NCBI GenBank assembly: GCA_027621295.1
Contig: JAQCBR010000018.1
Coordinates: forward strand, 1-46,392
DNA from: Planctomycetota bacterium
GTDB taxonomy: Bacteria > Planctomycetota > UBA1135 > UBA2386
Length of the DNA: 46,392 nt
Direction: 5' to 3'
In this document: positions 9,222 through 16,357 of the stretch, in pieces
How the letters are laid out: each line of letters starts with the position of its first letter
Position numbering within the stretch: the first letter of the stretch is position 1
Made by a program: the position numbers and the translations under genes
The notes under the pieces: model-generated
Seen by the model: the letters and a program-made list of their open reading frames with translations, nothing else
Databases searched by the model: none
Told to the model about the DNA's origin: nothing

Positions 9222-12098
9222 ATGACCCGCCTCGCCGCCGCAACGACCGTCCTCGCCGCCGCCGCCCTGGTGCACGTAGCCAGGAGCCAGGACCTCGCGT
9301 CCCTGCCCGTCGACGACCGGATGCCGTCGTCACGGGCCGCCACCGATTGGCTCCTCGATCCCAGGCCCTACCGCGCCGCGGTCGCGCGCAGCACGGACGG
9401 TCGAGAGCTGGTGCTGACGAACGGCCTGATCCGCCGTGCGTGGCGCCTCGCCCCGAACGCCGCCTGCGTGGCCTTCGACGACCTGGTCCGCGGGGAAGCC
9501 CTGCTCCGCGCTGTCCGACCCGAGGCGCGGCTGACGATCGACGGGCGGACGCGGAACGTCGGCGGGCTCAGCGGTCAGCGGGACCACGCATACCTCGACC
9601 CCGCCACGCTCGATGCGATGGAAGCCGAGCCGGGCGCGTTCCGGTTCACCGGCTTCTCGATCGGAGCGATCGAGCCGCGGGTCGCCTGGAAGCGCGTCCG
9701 GCACGCCGCACCCGACGCGGTCTGGCCGCCAGCAGGCGTCCGGCTGAGCTTGGACTTCATCGAGCCCGAGAACGACGCCGCGAGCCCTGACTCCGAGTCG
9801 ACGCCACTCGCCTCCGAGCTGGGGCGCCCCCTCCTGTTCGCGACGACGTTCGACGACCTCGAGGGATGGGAACGGCACGCGGCCGACGGCTCCACCGTGC
9901 AGAACGAGGGGAAGGTCGGCGAGATCCTCGCGCCGGCGAACGCCGCCTGCTTCGTCGAGCGCGCGCTCCCCGAGGGAACGAAGCTCGTCGAGCTGAAGCT
10001 CGACGTCGGCACCGACCGCAGCAAGAGCTGGGGGCCGGGCATGGCGGTGCGGTTCGAGGGCCGCGTGCTGAAGTTCCACTTCCGTCCGGCGGGGAACGCC
10101 TACGACTCGGTCGCGATGTTCGGGGCGTTCGACGGCGAGCGCGAGGACGCGGCCTTCGGCGGACGCATCCGCCTGGACCTGTCGACGCCGTGGACGCTCC
10201 GCCTGCGGATCGCCGAGCGTGAGGTCGTGGCCGAGGCGCAGCCCGAGGGCGGTGATTGGCGCCGCGTCGGCAGCTTCCCGGTGACCGCCGACCTCGGCGC
10301 GCCTCTGTCGGTCCGCGCGGGCAAGCTCGACGTCGCGGGCGGCGCGACCACGCACGCCGAGCCGGGCCCGCTGTTCCGGAGCCGGCTGCTCGCGGTCCGC
10401 GCGTTCGGGGAGTTCGCGGCCGAGGAGGCCCAACCCGTCGACGCTCCTCTCCGCGTGACGGTGCACTACGCGCTCTACGACGGGATCCCGGCGCTGTCGA
10501 AGTGGATCGAGGTCCACAACGACGGCGAGACCGACCGCACGGTCGAGCGCTTCGAGTCGGAGATCCTCGCCGCGGTCGAGCACGCGAGCTTCGTCGAACT
10601 CCGCGACGGCGTGCCGATCCCCGCGCCCCAGAACCTCCACGTCGAGACCGACTTCGCGTTCGGCGGCTTCAACCACGAGAACGCCAACCGCCACGTCGTG
10701 CACTGGCGCGCGGATCCCGAGTTCCACACGCAGGTGAACTACCTGCGCCAGACGCCCTGCCTGCTGACGGTGTCGCCGACCTACGGCCCGGCCCAGACCG
10801 TGCCGGCGGGCGGCCGCTTCGAGAGCTTCCGGACCTTCGAACTCGCCTACGACACGCTGGACCGGGAGCGGCGGAGCCTCGCTCTGCGCCGCCTGTACCG
10901 GACGGTCGCGCCCTGGGTCACCGAGAACCCGCTGATGATGCACATGCGGGACGCGGAACCCGCCCGCGTCCGCGATGCCCTCGCGCAGTGTGCAGACGTC
11001 GGCTTCGAGATGCTGATCCTGTCGTTCGGCAGCGGCTTCGACATGGAGAACGACGACCCTGCCTACCTCGCACGGTGGCGTGGGATCGCCGAAGAGGCCC
11101 GCGCGCTGGGCGTCGAGATCGGCAGCTACTCGCTGCTCTCGTCGCGGCGCATCGGCGGCGGCAACGACATCGTCCCGCCGGAGGGCGTACCGATGACGCA
11201 CGGCGCTTGCCCGTCGCTCACCTCACCCTGGGGCCTCCGCTACATGGACAAGCTGCGGCGGTTCTTCCCGGCGACCGGGTTCACGCTACTCGAGCATGAC
11301 GGCCCCTATCCGGGCGACGTCGACGTGACGCCACGCCCGCCGCTGCAGCGCGGCGTCGACGACTCGCGCTGGGTCCAGTGGCGGATCACCACCGACTTCT
11401 ACGGCTGGTGCCGGTCGCAGGGGATCTACGTCAACGCACCGGACCACTACTTCCTGAACGGGACGAGCAAGGTCGGAATGGGCTACCGCGAGGTGAACTG
11501 GTCACTGCCCCGCGACCAGCAGGTCATCCACACGCGCCAGAACATCTACGACGGGACCTGGCGCAAGACCCCGTCGATGGGCTGGATGTTCGTGCCGCTG
11601 ACCGAGTACCACGGCGGCGGCGCGGCGGCGACGATCGAGCCGTTGGCCCAGCATCTGGACCACTACGACCGGATGCTGACGTCGAACCTCGCGCTCGGCG
11701 TCCAGGCCTGCTACCGCGGACCGCGTCTCTACGACACCGAGGAGACCCGCGATCTCGTCGCCGGACGCGTCGCGTGGTTCCGCCGCTACCGCGACATCCT
11801 GGAGGCAGACGTCGTGCACGGCCGTCGCGCGGACGGCCGTGACGTCGACTGGATGCTGCACGTGCACCCGCAGCTCGCCGACCGGGGCATGCTCGTCGTG
11901 TTCAACCCGCTGCCGGAAGTGGCCGAGCGCACGCTCGACGTCGATCTCTACTACACGGGGCTGACCGGGCGCGCGGCGGTGGCCGTCGAGGACCGGGACC
12001 CAGCCGTCGTCACGCTCGACCGGAGGAACAGGGCGAGGATCGCGGTCCGCGTCCCGGCCCGCGGCTTCACCTGGGCCGTGATCCGCGCGACGGAATGA
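9222..12098 (+). CDS. Secreted clan-D-like glycoside hydrolase with inserted lectin-like domain
   Basis: A 958-residue exported protein. Signal peptide: residues 1-22, ending HVARSQ. Residues about 30-200 look like an N-terminal beta-sandwich. Residues about 203-395 resemble a LamG/DUF1080-type jelly roll (TTFDDLEGWERHA near 208), seemingly inserted before the second half of the sandwich. Residues about 560-880 look like a TIM barrel of alpha-galactosidase type (GH36/GH27 clan): NPLMMHMRDAEPARV, MLILSFGSG, and LLEHDGPYPGD near 690, where the clan's nucleophile Asp would lie. A short C-terminal beta domain ends in WAVIRATE. This suggests hydrolysis of alpha-linked sugars outside the cytoplasm, but the exact GH family and substrate are not certain. 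No transporter or sugar kinase is adjacent. The ATG at 9222 begins the signal peptide. Confidence 0.75.
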   Translation: MTRLAAATTVLAAAALVHVARSQDLASLPVDDRMPSSRAATDWLLDPRPYRAAVARSTDGRELVLTNGLIRRAWRLAPNAACVAFDDLVRGEALLRAVRPEARLTIDGRTRNVGGLSGQRDHAYLDPATLDAMEAEPGAFRFTGFSIGAIEPRVAWKRVRHAAPDAVWPPAGVRLSLDFIEPENDAASPDSESTPLASELGRPLLFATTFDDLEGWERHAADGSTVQNEGKVGEILAPANAACFVERALPEGTKLVELKLDVGTDRSKSWGPGMAVRFEGRVLKFHFRPAGNAYDSVAMFGAFDGEREDAAFGGRIRLDLSTPWTLRLRIAEREVVAEAQPEGGDWRRVGSFPVTADLGAPLSVRAGKLDVAGGATTHAEPGPLFRSRLLAVRAFGEFAAEEAQPVDAPLRVTVHYALYDGIPALSKWIEVHNDGETDRTVERFESEILAAVEHASFVELRDGVPIPAPQNLHVETDFAFGGFNHENANRHVVHWRADPEFHTQVNYLRQTPCLLTVSPTYGPAQTVPAGGRFESFRTFELAYDTLDRERRSLALRRLYRTVAPWVTENPLMMHMRDAEPARVRDALAQCADVGFEMLILSFGSGFDMENDDPAYLARWRGIAEEARALGVEIGSYSLLSSRRIGGGNDIVPPEGVPMTHGACPSLTSPWGLRYMDKLRRFFPATGFTLLEHDGPYPGDVDVTPRPPLQRGVDDSRWVQWRITTDFYGWCRSQGIYVNAPDHYFLNGTSKVGMGYREVNWSLPRDQQVIHTRQNIYDGTWRKTPSMGWMFVPLTEYHGGGAAATIEPLAQHLDHYDRMLTSNLALGVQACYRGPRLYDTEETRDLVAGRVAWFRRYRDILEADVVHGRRADGRDVDWMLHVHPQLADRGMLVVFNPLPEVAERTLDVDLYYTGLTGRAAVAVEDRDPAVVTLDRRNRARIAVRVPARGFTWAVIRATE

Positions 12099-12194
12099 CC
12101 CGGCCCGGGACGCCCGGTCGCAAGCGGCGGGGCCACGTGGGATGATGGAGGGTTCCGACGAATCGCCCCCCGCCCGCAGAGCACCCCCCACCGC

Positions 12195-13202
12195 ATGTCC
12201 TTGAAGGCCACCCTGATTCCCGGTGACGGCATCGGCCCCGAAGTCGCCGCCGCCGCCCGCCTCGTACTCGACGCCGCTGCCTCCTCGCCGATCTCCTGGG
12301 AGGAGTGCGAGGCCGGCGGCGACTACATCGGCCGCTACGGCAAGCCGCTCCCCGACGAGACCGTCCAGTCGATCCGGCGCACCGGCGTGGCGCTGAAGGG
12401 CCCGATCACCACACCGGTGGGTTCCGGCTTCCGCTCGGTCAACGTCGAGCTCCGCAAGCGCCTCGACCTGTACGCGAACTTCCGGCCGGCTCGGACGATG
12501 CCGGGCGTGAAGTCGCGCTACGACGGCGTCGACCTGATGGTCGTCCGCGAGAACACCGAGGGCCTCTACAGCGGGCTCGAGCACATCGTCGTGCCGGGCG
12601 TCGTCGAGAGCCTCCGCGTGATCACCGAGAAGGGCTCCGAGCGGATCGTGCGCTACGCGTTCGAGCTCGCCCGGAGGCAGGGCCGACGCCGCGTGACCGC
12701 CGTCCACAAGGCCAACATCCTCAAGCTCAGCGACGGACTCTTCCTCGAGGTCGCGCGCCGCGTCGCGCGCGACTTCCCGGACATCGAGTACGACGAGGCG
12801 ATCGTCGACGCGACCGCGATGCGGCTCGTCATGGACCCGGCGAGCTTCGACGTGCTGGTGATGGAGAACCTGTTCGGGGACATCGTCTCCGACCTGGCCG
12901 CCGGCCTGGTTGGCGGGCTCGGCCTCGCGCCGAGCTCGAACATCGGCGAGCACGCGGCGATGTTCGAGGCGGTCCACGGCAGCGCGCCGGACATCGCCGG
13001 CAAGGGAATCGCCAACCCGACCGCGCTGATCCTCGCGGGCGCGATGATGCTCCACCACATGGGCGACCACGAGGGCGGCGACCGCGTCGAGCGCGGCGTG
13101 ATCCAGGTCCTCGAGGAAGGCTCGTGCCGCACTGCCGACCTGGGCGGCTCCGCGTCGACCCGAGCCTTCGCCGAGGCCGTCGCGGCGGTCAGCTCGACCT
13201 GA
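12195..13202 (+). CDS. NAD-type isocitrate dehydrogenase (isocitrate/isopropylmalate dehydrogenase family)
   Basis: A 335-residue oxidoreductase of the short, IDH3-like branch. Start MSLKATLIPGDGIGPEV. The substrate loop GSGFRSVNVELRKRLDLYA, RENTEGLYSGLEH, KANILKLSDG, ENLFGDIVSDLAAGL, EAVHGSAPDIAGKGIANP and NIGEHAAM are all visible. The Ser-Val-Asn before the Arg and Lys positions fits isocitrate rather than isopropylmalate, so the likely reaction is oxidative decarboxylation of isocitrate to 2-oxoglutarate in the TCA cycle. Homoisocitrate dehydrogenase is the main alternative. It follows the glycosidase-like gene by 96 bases and has no operon partner here. Confidence 0.9.
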   Translation: MSLKATLIPGDGIGPEVAAAARLVLDAAASSPISWEECEAGGDYIGRYGKPLPDETVQSIRRTGVALKGPITTPVGSGFRSVNVELRKRLDLYANFRPARTMPGVKSRYDGVDLMVVRENTEGLYSGLEHIVVPGVVESLRVITEKGSERIVRYAFELARRQGRRRVTAVHKANILKLSDGLFLEVARRVARDFPDIEYDEAIVDATAMRLVMDPASFDVLVMENLFGDIVSDLAAGLVGGLGLAPSSNIGEHAAMFEAVHGSAPDIAGKGIANPTALILAGAMMLHHMGDHEGGDRVERGVIQVLEEGSCRTADLGGSASTRAFAEAVAAVSST

Positions 13203-13241
13203 CCGAGAAGCACGCGGGGGCTTGCGCCGACCGTAAATAAA

Positions 13242-13273
13242 GGCGGGCCCCCCGGTTGCCCAGGAGGCCCGCC
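13242..13273 (-). terminator. Intrinsic terminator for the minus-strand short ORF
   Basis: A perfect 8-base-pair stem (GGCGGGCC / GGCCCGCC) with a 16-base loop. Read on the minus strand it is followed at once by TTTATTTACGG, a U-rich tail that makes it an intrinsic terminator in that direction. On the plus strand the following bases are not T-rich, though it could still help end the isocitrate dehydrogenase transcript. It lies 38 bases after the stop codon of the 124-codon ORF. Confidence 0.75.
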
Positions 13274-13311
13274 CAGCCTTCTCGTTGCACTCTCAAAGCA
13301 ACGATCCTCGC

Positions 13312-13686
13312 TCAACCCCAGGCCTCCTTGATGCCCAGGGCTGCCATCGAGTTTCCGTGCGGACGCTGCGTGTTGCGCAGCGACCGCGACCGCGCGATCG
13401 CAGGCTTGGAGGCGGGGTCTGCCTCGTGCCCACGGGTCCGCGGTGCGATGTGGTGGTTGTGACTCGCCGATCTGCGAATCCCCGTCTCGAACCCGGTCGA
13501 CGGGAGAGAACCGCCGACCCGCGCCCCGGACCAACGGCTGGCCGGGACGCGGGACGAGCTCGCCTTCTCACTCTCGAAGTCCACTTCCAAGGGTTCCATC
13601 CCAGCAGGCGGCGCGCCGTGGAGGGCTGCCGCTCGATCCCGCGTGCTTGTCGGGACCGTCGCTTCGGGTCGGTCGGAAGGGGTCAT
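13312..13686 (-). CDS. Short basic protein of unknown function downstream of a sigma-54 promoter
   Basis: A 124-residue ORF that I do not recognise. The frame is open further upstream to an ATG at 13791, but a consensus sigma-54 promoter at 13768-13784 lies inside that extension. The ATG at 13686, about 70 bases after the predicted transcription start, is therefore the likely one. The leader before it is purine-rich (AAGAGAAG) without a well-spaced ribosome binding site. The C-terminal half is rich in Arg, Ser and His, and the product has no signal peptide or membrane segment. Third-position GC is about 80 percent, lower than in the neighbours, so the transcript might instead be a regulatory RNA or carry a recently acquired gene. 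Support for a real unit comes from the promoter on one side and the matching terminator on the other. Confidence 0.5.
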   Translation of the reverse strand: MTPSDRPEATVPTSTRDRAAALHGAPPAGMEPLEVDFESEKASSSRVPASRWSGARVGGSLPSTGFETGIRRSASHNHHIAPRTRGHEADPASKPAIARSRSLRNTQRPHGNSMAALGIKEAWG

Positions 13687-13767
13687 CTTGGTGTCTGCTT
13701 CTCTTTGCTTTCTCTCGCACGCACTCCCGGGCCGTTGCAGCTCGGGGTCGCGGGCTGGGGGCGCTAG

Positions 13768-13784
13768 AGCAAGCACCGTGCCAA
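13768..13784 (-). promoter_or_regulatory. Consensus sigma-54 (RpoN) promoter, -24/-12
   Basis: On the minus strand the site reads TTGGCACGGTGCTTGCT, matching the RpoN consensus YTGGCACGrNNNTTGCW at every specified position, with GG and GC separated by exactly 10 bases. Predicted transcription start is near 13757, pointing to the ORF that starts at 13686. RpoN promoters need an enhancer-binding activator acting from about 80-150 bases upstream, and an inverted repeat lies at that distance. Confidence 0.85.
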
Positions 13785-13860
13785 CACCCAATGTGGTCTA
13801 GTTCGTTCGGGAAGCTGACGCTGATCGTTCGGAACCCGGACAAGTCGGGACGGCTTTCCC

Positions 13861-13887
13861 GGTCGGCGAACCGGTCGGCGCGACCGG
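13861..13887. promoter_or_regulatory. Inverted/direct repeat, candidate activator (enhancer) site
   Basis: A perfect inverted repeat CCGGTC-N5-GACCGG at 13871-13887 overlaps a direct repeat of GGTCGGCG (13861 and 13873, 12 bases apart). Its centre is about 122 bases upstream of the predicted minus-strand transcription start and about 111 bases upstream of the start predicted for the plus-strand sigma-54-like element. This is a normal distance for an RpoN enhancer site in both directions. Function is inferred from position and symmetry only. Confidence 0.4.
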
Positions 13888-13963
13888 ATTCGGTGCGGAA
13901 CCCAGCGAGACCCGCAGGCGTGCAGAACACCCTTGCCATGCGGCTTTCCGGGCCAGCGACAAC

Positions 13964-13979
13964 TGGTATGGATCTTGAA
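13964..13979 (+). promoter_or_regulatory. Sigma-54-like promoter facing the electron-conduit operon
   Basis: The site reads TGGTATGGATCTTGAA. It fits the RpoN consensus TGGYAYRNNNNTTGCW with the correct 10-base spacing, except that the -12 GC is GA. That mismatch hits a nearly invariant base, so the call is tentative. The predicted start near 13990 would leave a leader of about 50 bases before the ATG at 14042. Confidence 0.35.
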
Positions 13980-14041
13980 GCGGGAGCGCGGTTCCGGCCC
14001 CCCGCCCGGCGCGCCGACGAAGCGGTGGTCCGGTCCCTTCG

Positions 14042-16357
14042 ATGTCCGAATTCCTGAGCCCCTGGATCCTGCCCGGCCTGTGCGCGCTGGCCGTGCTCGC
14101 GGCCGCGCTGTCGGTCGCGTTGCGGCGCTCCGAACTCCGGCGGAGCGCCGAGGGGCTCGCCGAGCGCGCGGACGCACGCGCGCGCGGGAGCGACCGTGCC
14201 CGCCTCCAGCACCCGGTCATCGACCTCGACCAGTGCATCGGCTGTGGGACCTGTGTCGCGGCATGCCCCGAGGAAGGGGTGCTGGCGATGATCCACGGCC
14301 AGGCGGCGGTCGTGCACGGCGCGCGCTGCGTCGGGCACGGACGCTGCGCGGACGCGTGCCCGGTCGGCGCGATCGCGCTCACGCTCGGCGACCTGTCCGA
14401 ACGCGACGACCTCCCGGCGCTCACCGAGGACCTCGAGGCCGTCGGGATCCCGGGGCTCTTCATCGCTGGCGAACTCGGCGGCTACGCGCTCGTCCGCACC
14501 GCGATCTCCCAGGGAACCGTGGTCGCCGAGGCTGCGGCCCGCCGGACGCCGGCCCATCGTGCGCCCGGAGCCAGAGGCCGACAGGGCGGAGTCGCGGTCG
14601 CATCCGGCGACGACATCCCGGACCTGCTGATCGTCGGCGCGGGCCCGGCGGGCATCGCCTGCGCTCTCCGGGCCACGGAGCTGGGCCTCCGCTGCACGGT
14701 GATCGAACGCGAGCCGCAGATCGGCGGGGCCGTCGCGCAGTACCCGCGCGGGAAGATGGTGATGACGCAGCCCGTCCGGCTGCCGCTCCACGGCACACTC
14801 CCCCGCCTCGAGTATCAGAAGGAAGAACTGGTCGACCTCTGGGGGGACGTCGTCCGAGGGCACGACCTCGACATCCGGACCGGGACGCTGTTCGAGCGGG
14901 TGACGACGCTCGAAGAGGGCGGACTCGCGGTCGAGACGAGCCGGGGGACGTTCCGAGCCCGCCAGGTCTGCCTCGCACTCGGTCGGCGCGGGACGCCCCG
15001 CCGCCTCGGAGTGCCGGGCGAGGACCATCCGAAGGTCCACTACTCGCTGCTCGATGCGCAGTCCTACAGGGACTCGCACCTCCTCGTCGTCGGCGGCGGC
15101 GACTCCGCGATCGAAGCCGCGGTCGGACTCGCGGCCCAGCCCGGCAACCGCGTGACGCTGAGCTACCGCAAGGCGGACTTCTTCCGCCTCAAGGCGCGCA
15201 ACGAGGCGTCGATCCGCGCGGCCGAGGCCGAGGGGCGGGTCCGGATCGCCTTCGAGACCACGGTCCGCTCGATCGAAGGCGACCGCGTGGAGCTGGAATC
15301 GGCGCGGCATCCCGGCCAGGTCGAGACGCTGCCGAACGACGCCGTCTTCGTGTTCGCAGGCGGGGTCCCCCCGTTCGGCCCTCTCCGGGAGGTCGGTGTC
15401 TCGTTCGACCCGTCGGACCGCCCACCCGAACAGACCCCGGAGGTCGACCGCGGGACCGGACTGCTCCTCGCGCTCTGCTTCGCGGCGGCGCTCGCGCTCG
15501 GGGTGCTCGGATTCACGGTGTCGCACGCCGACTACTACGGACTGCCCGCAGCCGAGCGCGCGGCGTCTCCGCTGCACGACACGCTGCAGGCCAAGGGCCG
15601 CATCGGACTCACGTTCGGCGTGCTCGGCGTCGCGCTGTTCCTCTTCAACCTCGCCTACCTGGTCAGACGCTCGGCGGCGCTCGGAAAATGGCTACCCGGC
15701 AACCTCCGTGCATGGATGAGCACGCACGTGTTCACCGGGCTCGCCGCGTTCTTCTGCGTGTTGCTGCACGCGGGGTTGGCGCCGCGGGACACGGTCGGCG
15801 GCCACGCGTTCTGGGCGCTCGCGGTCGTGGTCGTCACCGGCACGATCGGCCGCTACCTCTACGCGTTCGTGCCGCGGGCGACGAACGGCAAGGAGCTCGA
15901 GATCGACCAGCTCCGATCCCGGATCGCCGCACTCTCCGGTGAGTGGGACCGGGACGGGCGCGGCTTCGGGGGCGAGGTGCGTCGGGTCGTCGAGCAGCTC
16001 GTCGAGGAAGACCGCGCGACCTGGGGGCGCGGCTTCGTCCGGCGCATCTTCGGCATCCTCGGGAGCAAACGCCGCCTCGAGGCCGCGTTCGCCGTGCTCC
16101 GCGACCGTGGGCGCACCGAGGGCGTGCCCGCCGACGAGATCCGCTCGCTGCTGGCGCTGGCCAGGCGCGCCCACCGCCTGATGCTCGCAGCCGCGCACTT
16201 CGCCGAGGTCCGGGCCGTGCTCGGCTCGTGGCGCTACCTGCACCGTTGGCTGGCGCTGCTGATGGTCCTGCTGACCGGCGTCCACGTGTACACCGCTGTC
16301 CGCTTCGCCGACATCGACTGGTCGGTGCTGCTAGGCTGGCCGGGAGGTCCGCAGTGA
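14042..16357 (+). CDS. Inner-membrane ferredoxin-flavoprotein-cytochrome b-like oxidoreductase
   Basis: A 771-residue multidomain redox protein. A membrane segment at 6-26 is followed by a 2x[4Fe-4S] ferredoxin module: cluster 1 Cys65/68/71/75, cluster 2 Cys96, His99, Cys102, Cys106, where His replaces the usual second Cys. The string GLFIAGELGGYAL at 138-150 looks like the FAD-closing motif that normally ends such flavoproteins. Next come FAD (GAGPAG, 199-204) and NAD(P) (GGGDSA, 351-356) Rossmann motifs without the CxxC of thioredoxin reductases. Four further segments lie at about 473-497, 521-541, 560-580 and 588-610, and a last one near 733-755. His562, His576, His734 and His748 could bind b-type haem. 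It overlaps the 26-heme gene by GTGA. Inferred role: exchange electrons between NAD(P)H, ferredoxin or quinone and the periplasmic cytochrome, in either direction. Confidence 0.88.
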   Translation: MSEFLSPWILPGLCALAVLAAALSVALRRSELRRSAEGLAERADARARGSDRARLQHPVIDLDQCIGCGTCVAACPEEGVLAMIHGQAAVVHGARCVGHGRCADACPVGAIALTLGDLSERDDLPALTEDLEAVGIPGLFIAGELGGYALVRTAISQGTVVAEAAARRTPAHRAPGARGRQGGVAVASGDDIPDLLIVGAGPAGIACALRATELGLRCTVIEREPQIGGAVAQYPRGKMVMTQPVRLPLHGTLPRLEYQKEELVDLWGDVVRGHDLDIRTGTLFERVTTLEEGGLAVETSRGTFRARQVCLALGRRGTPRRLGVPGEDHPKVHYSLLDAQSYRDSHLLVVGGGDSAIEAAVGLAAQPGNRVTLSYRKADFFRLKARNEASIRAAEAEGRVRIAFETTVRSIEGDRVELESARHPGQVETLPNDAVFVFAGGVPPFGPLREVGVSFDPSDRPPEQTPEVDRGTGLLLALCFAAALALGVLGFTVSHADYYGLPAAERAASPLHDTLQAKGRIGLTFGVLGVALFLFNLAYLVRRSAALGKWLPGNLRAWMSTHVFTGLAAFFCVLLHAGLAPRDTVGGHAFWALAVVVVTGTIGRYLYAFVPRATNGKELEIDQLRSRIAALSGEWDRDGRGFGGEVRRVVEQLVEEDRATWGRGFVRRIFGILGSKRRLEAAFAVLRDRGRTEGVPADEIRSLLALARRAHRLMLAAAHFAEVRAVLGSWRYLHRWLALLMVLLTGVHVYTAVRFADIDWSVLLGWPGGPQ

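Noticed and set aside
13687..13791. N-terminal extension of the short minus-strand ORF to ATG 13791
   Set aside because: The consensus sigma-54 promoter lies within it, so these codons would be upstream of the transcription start.
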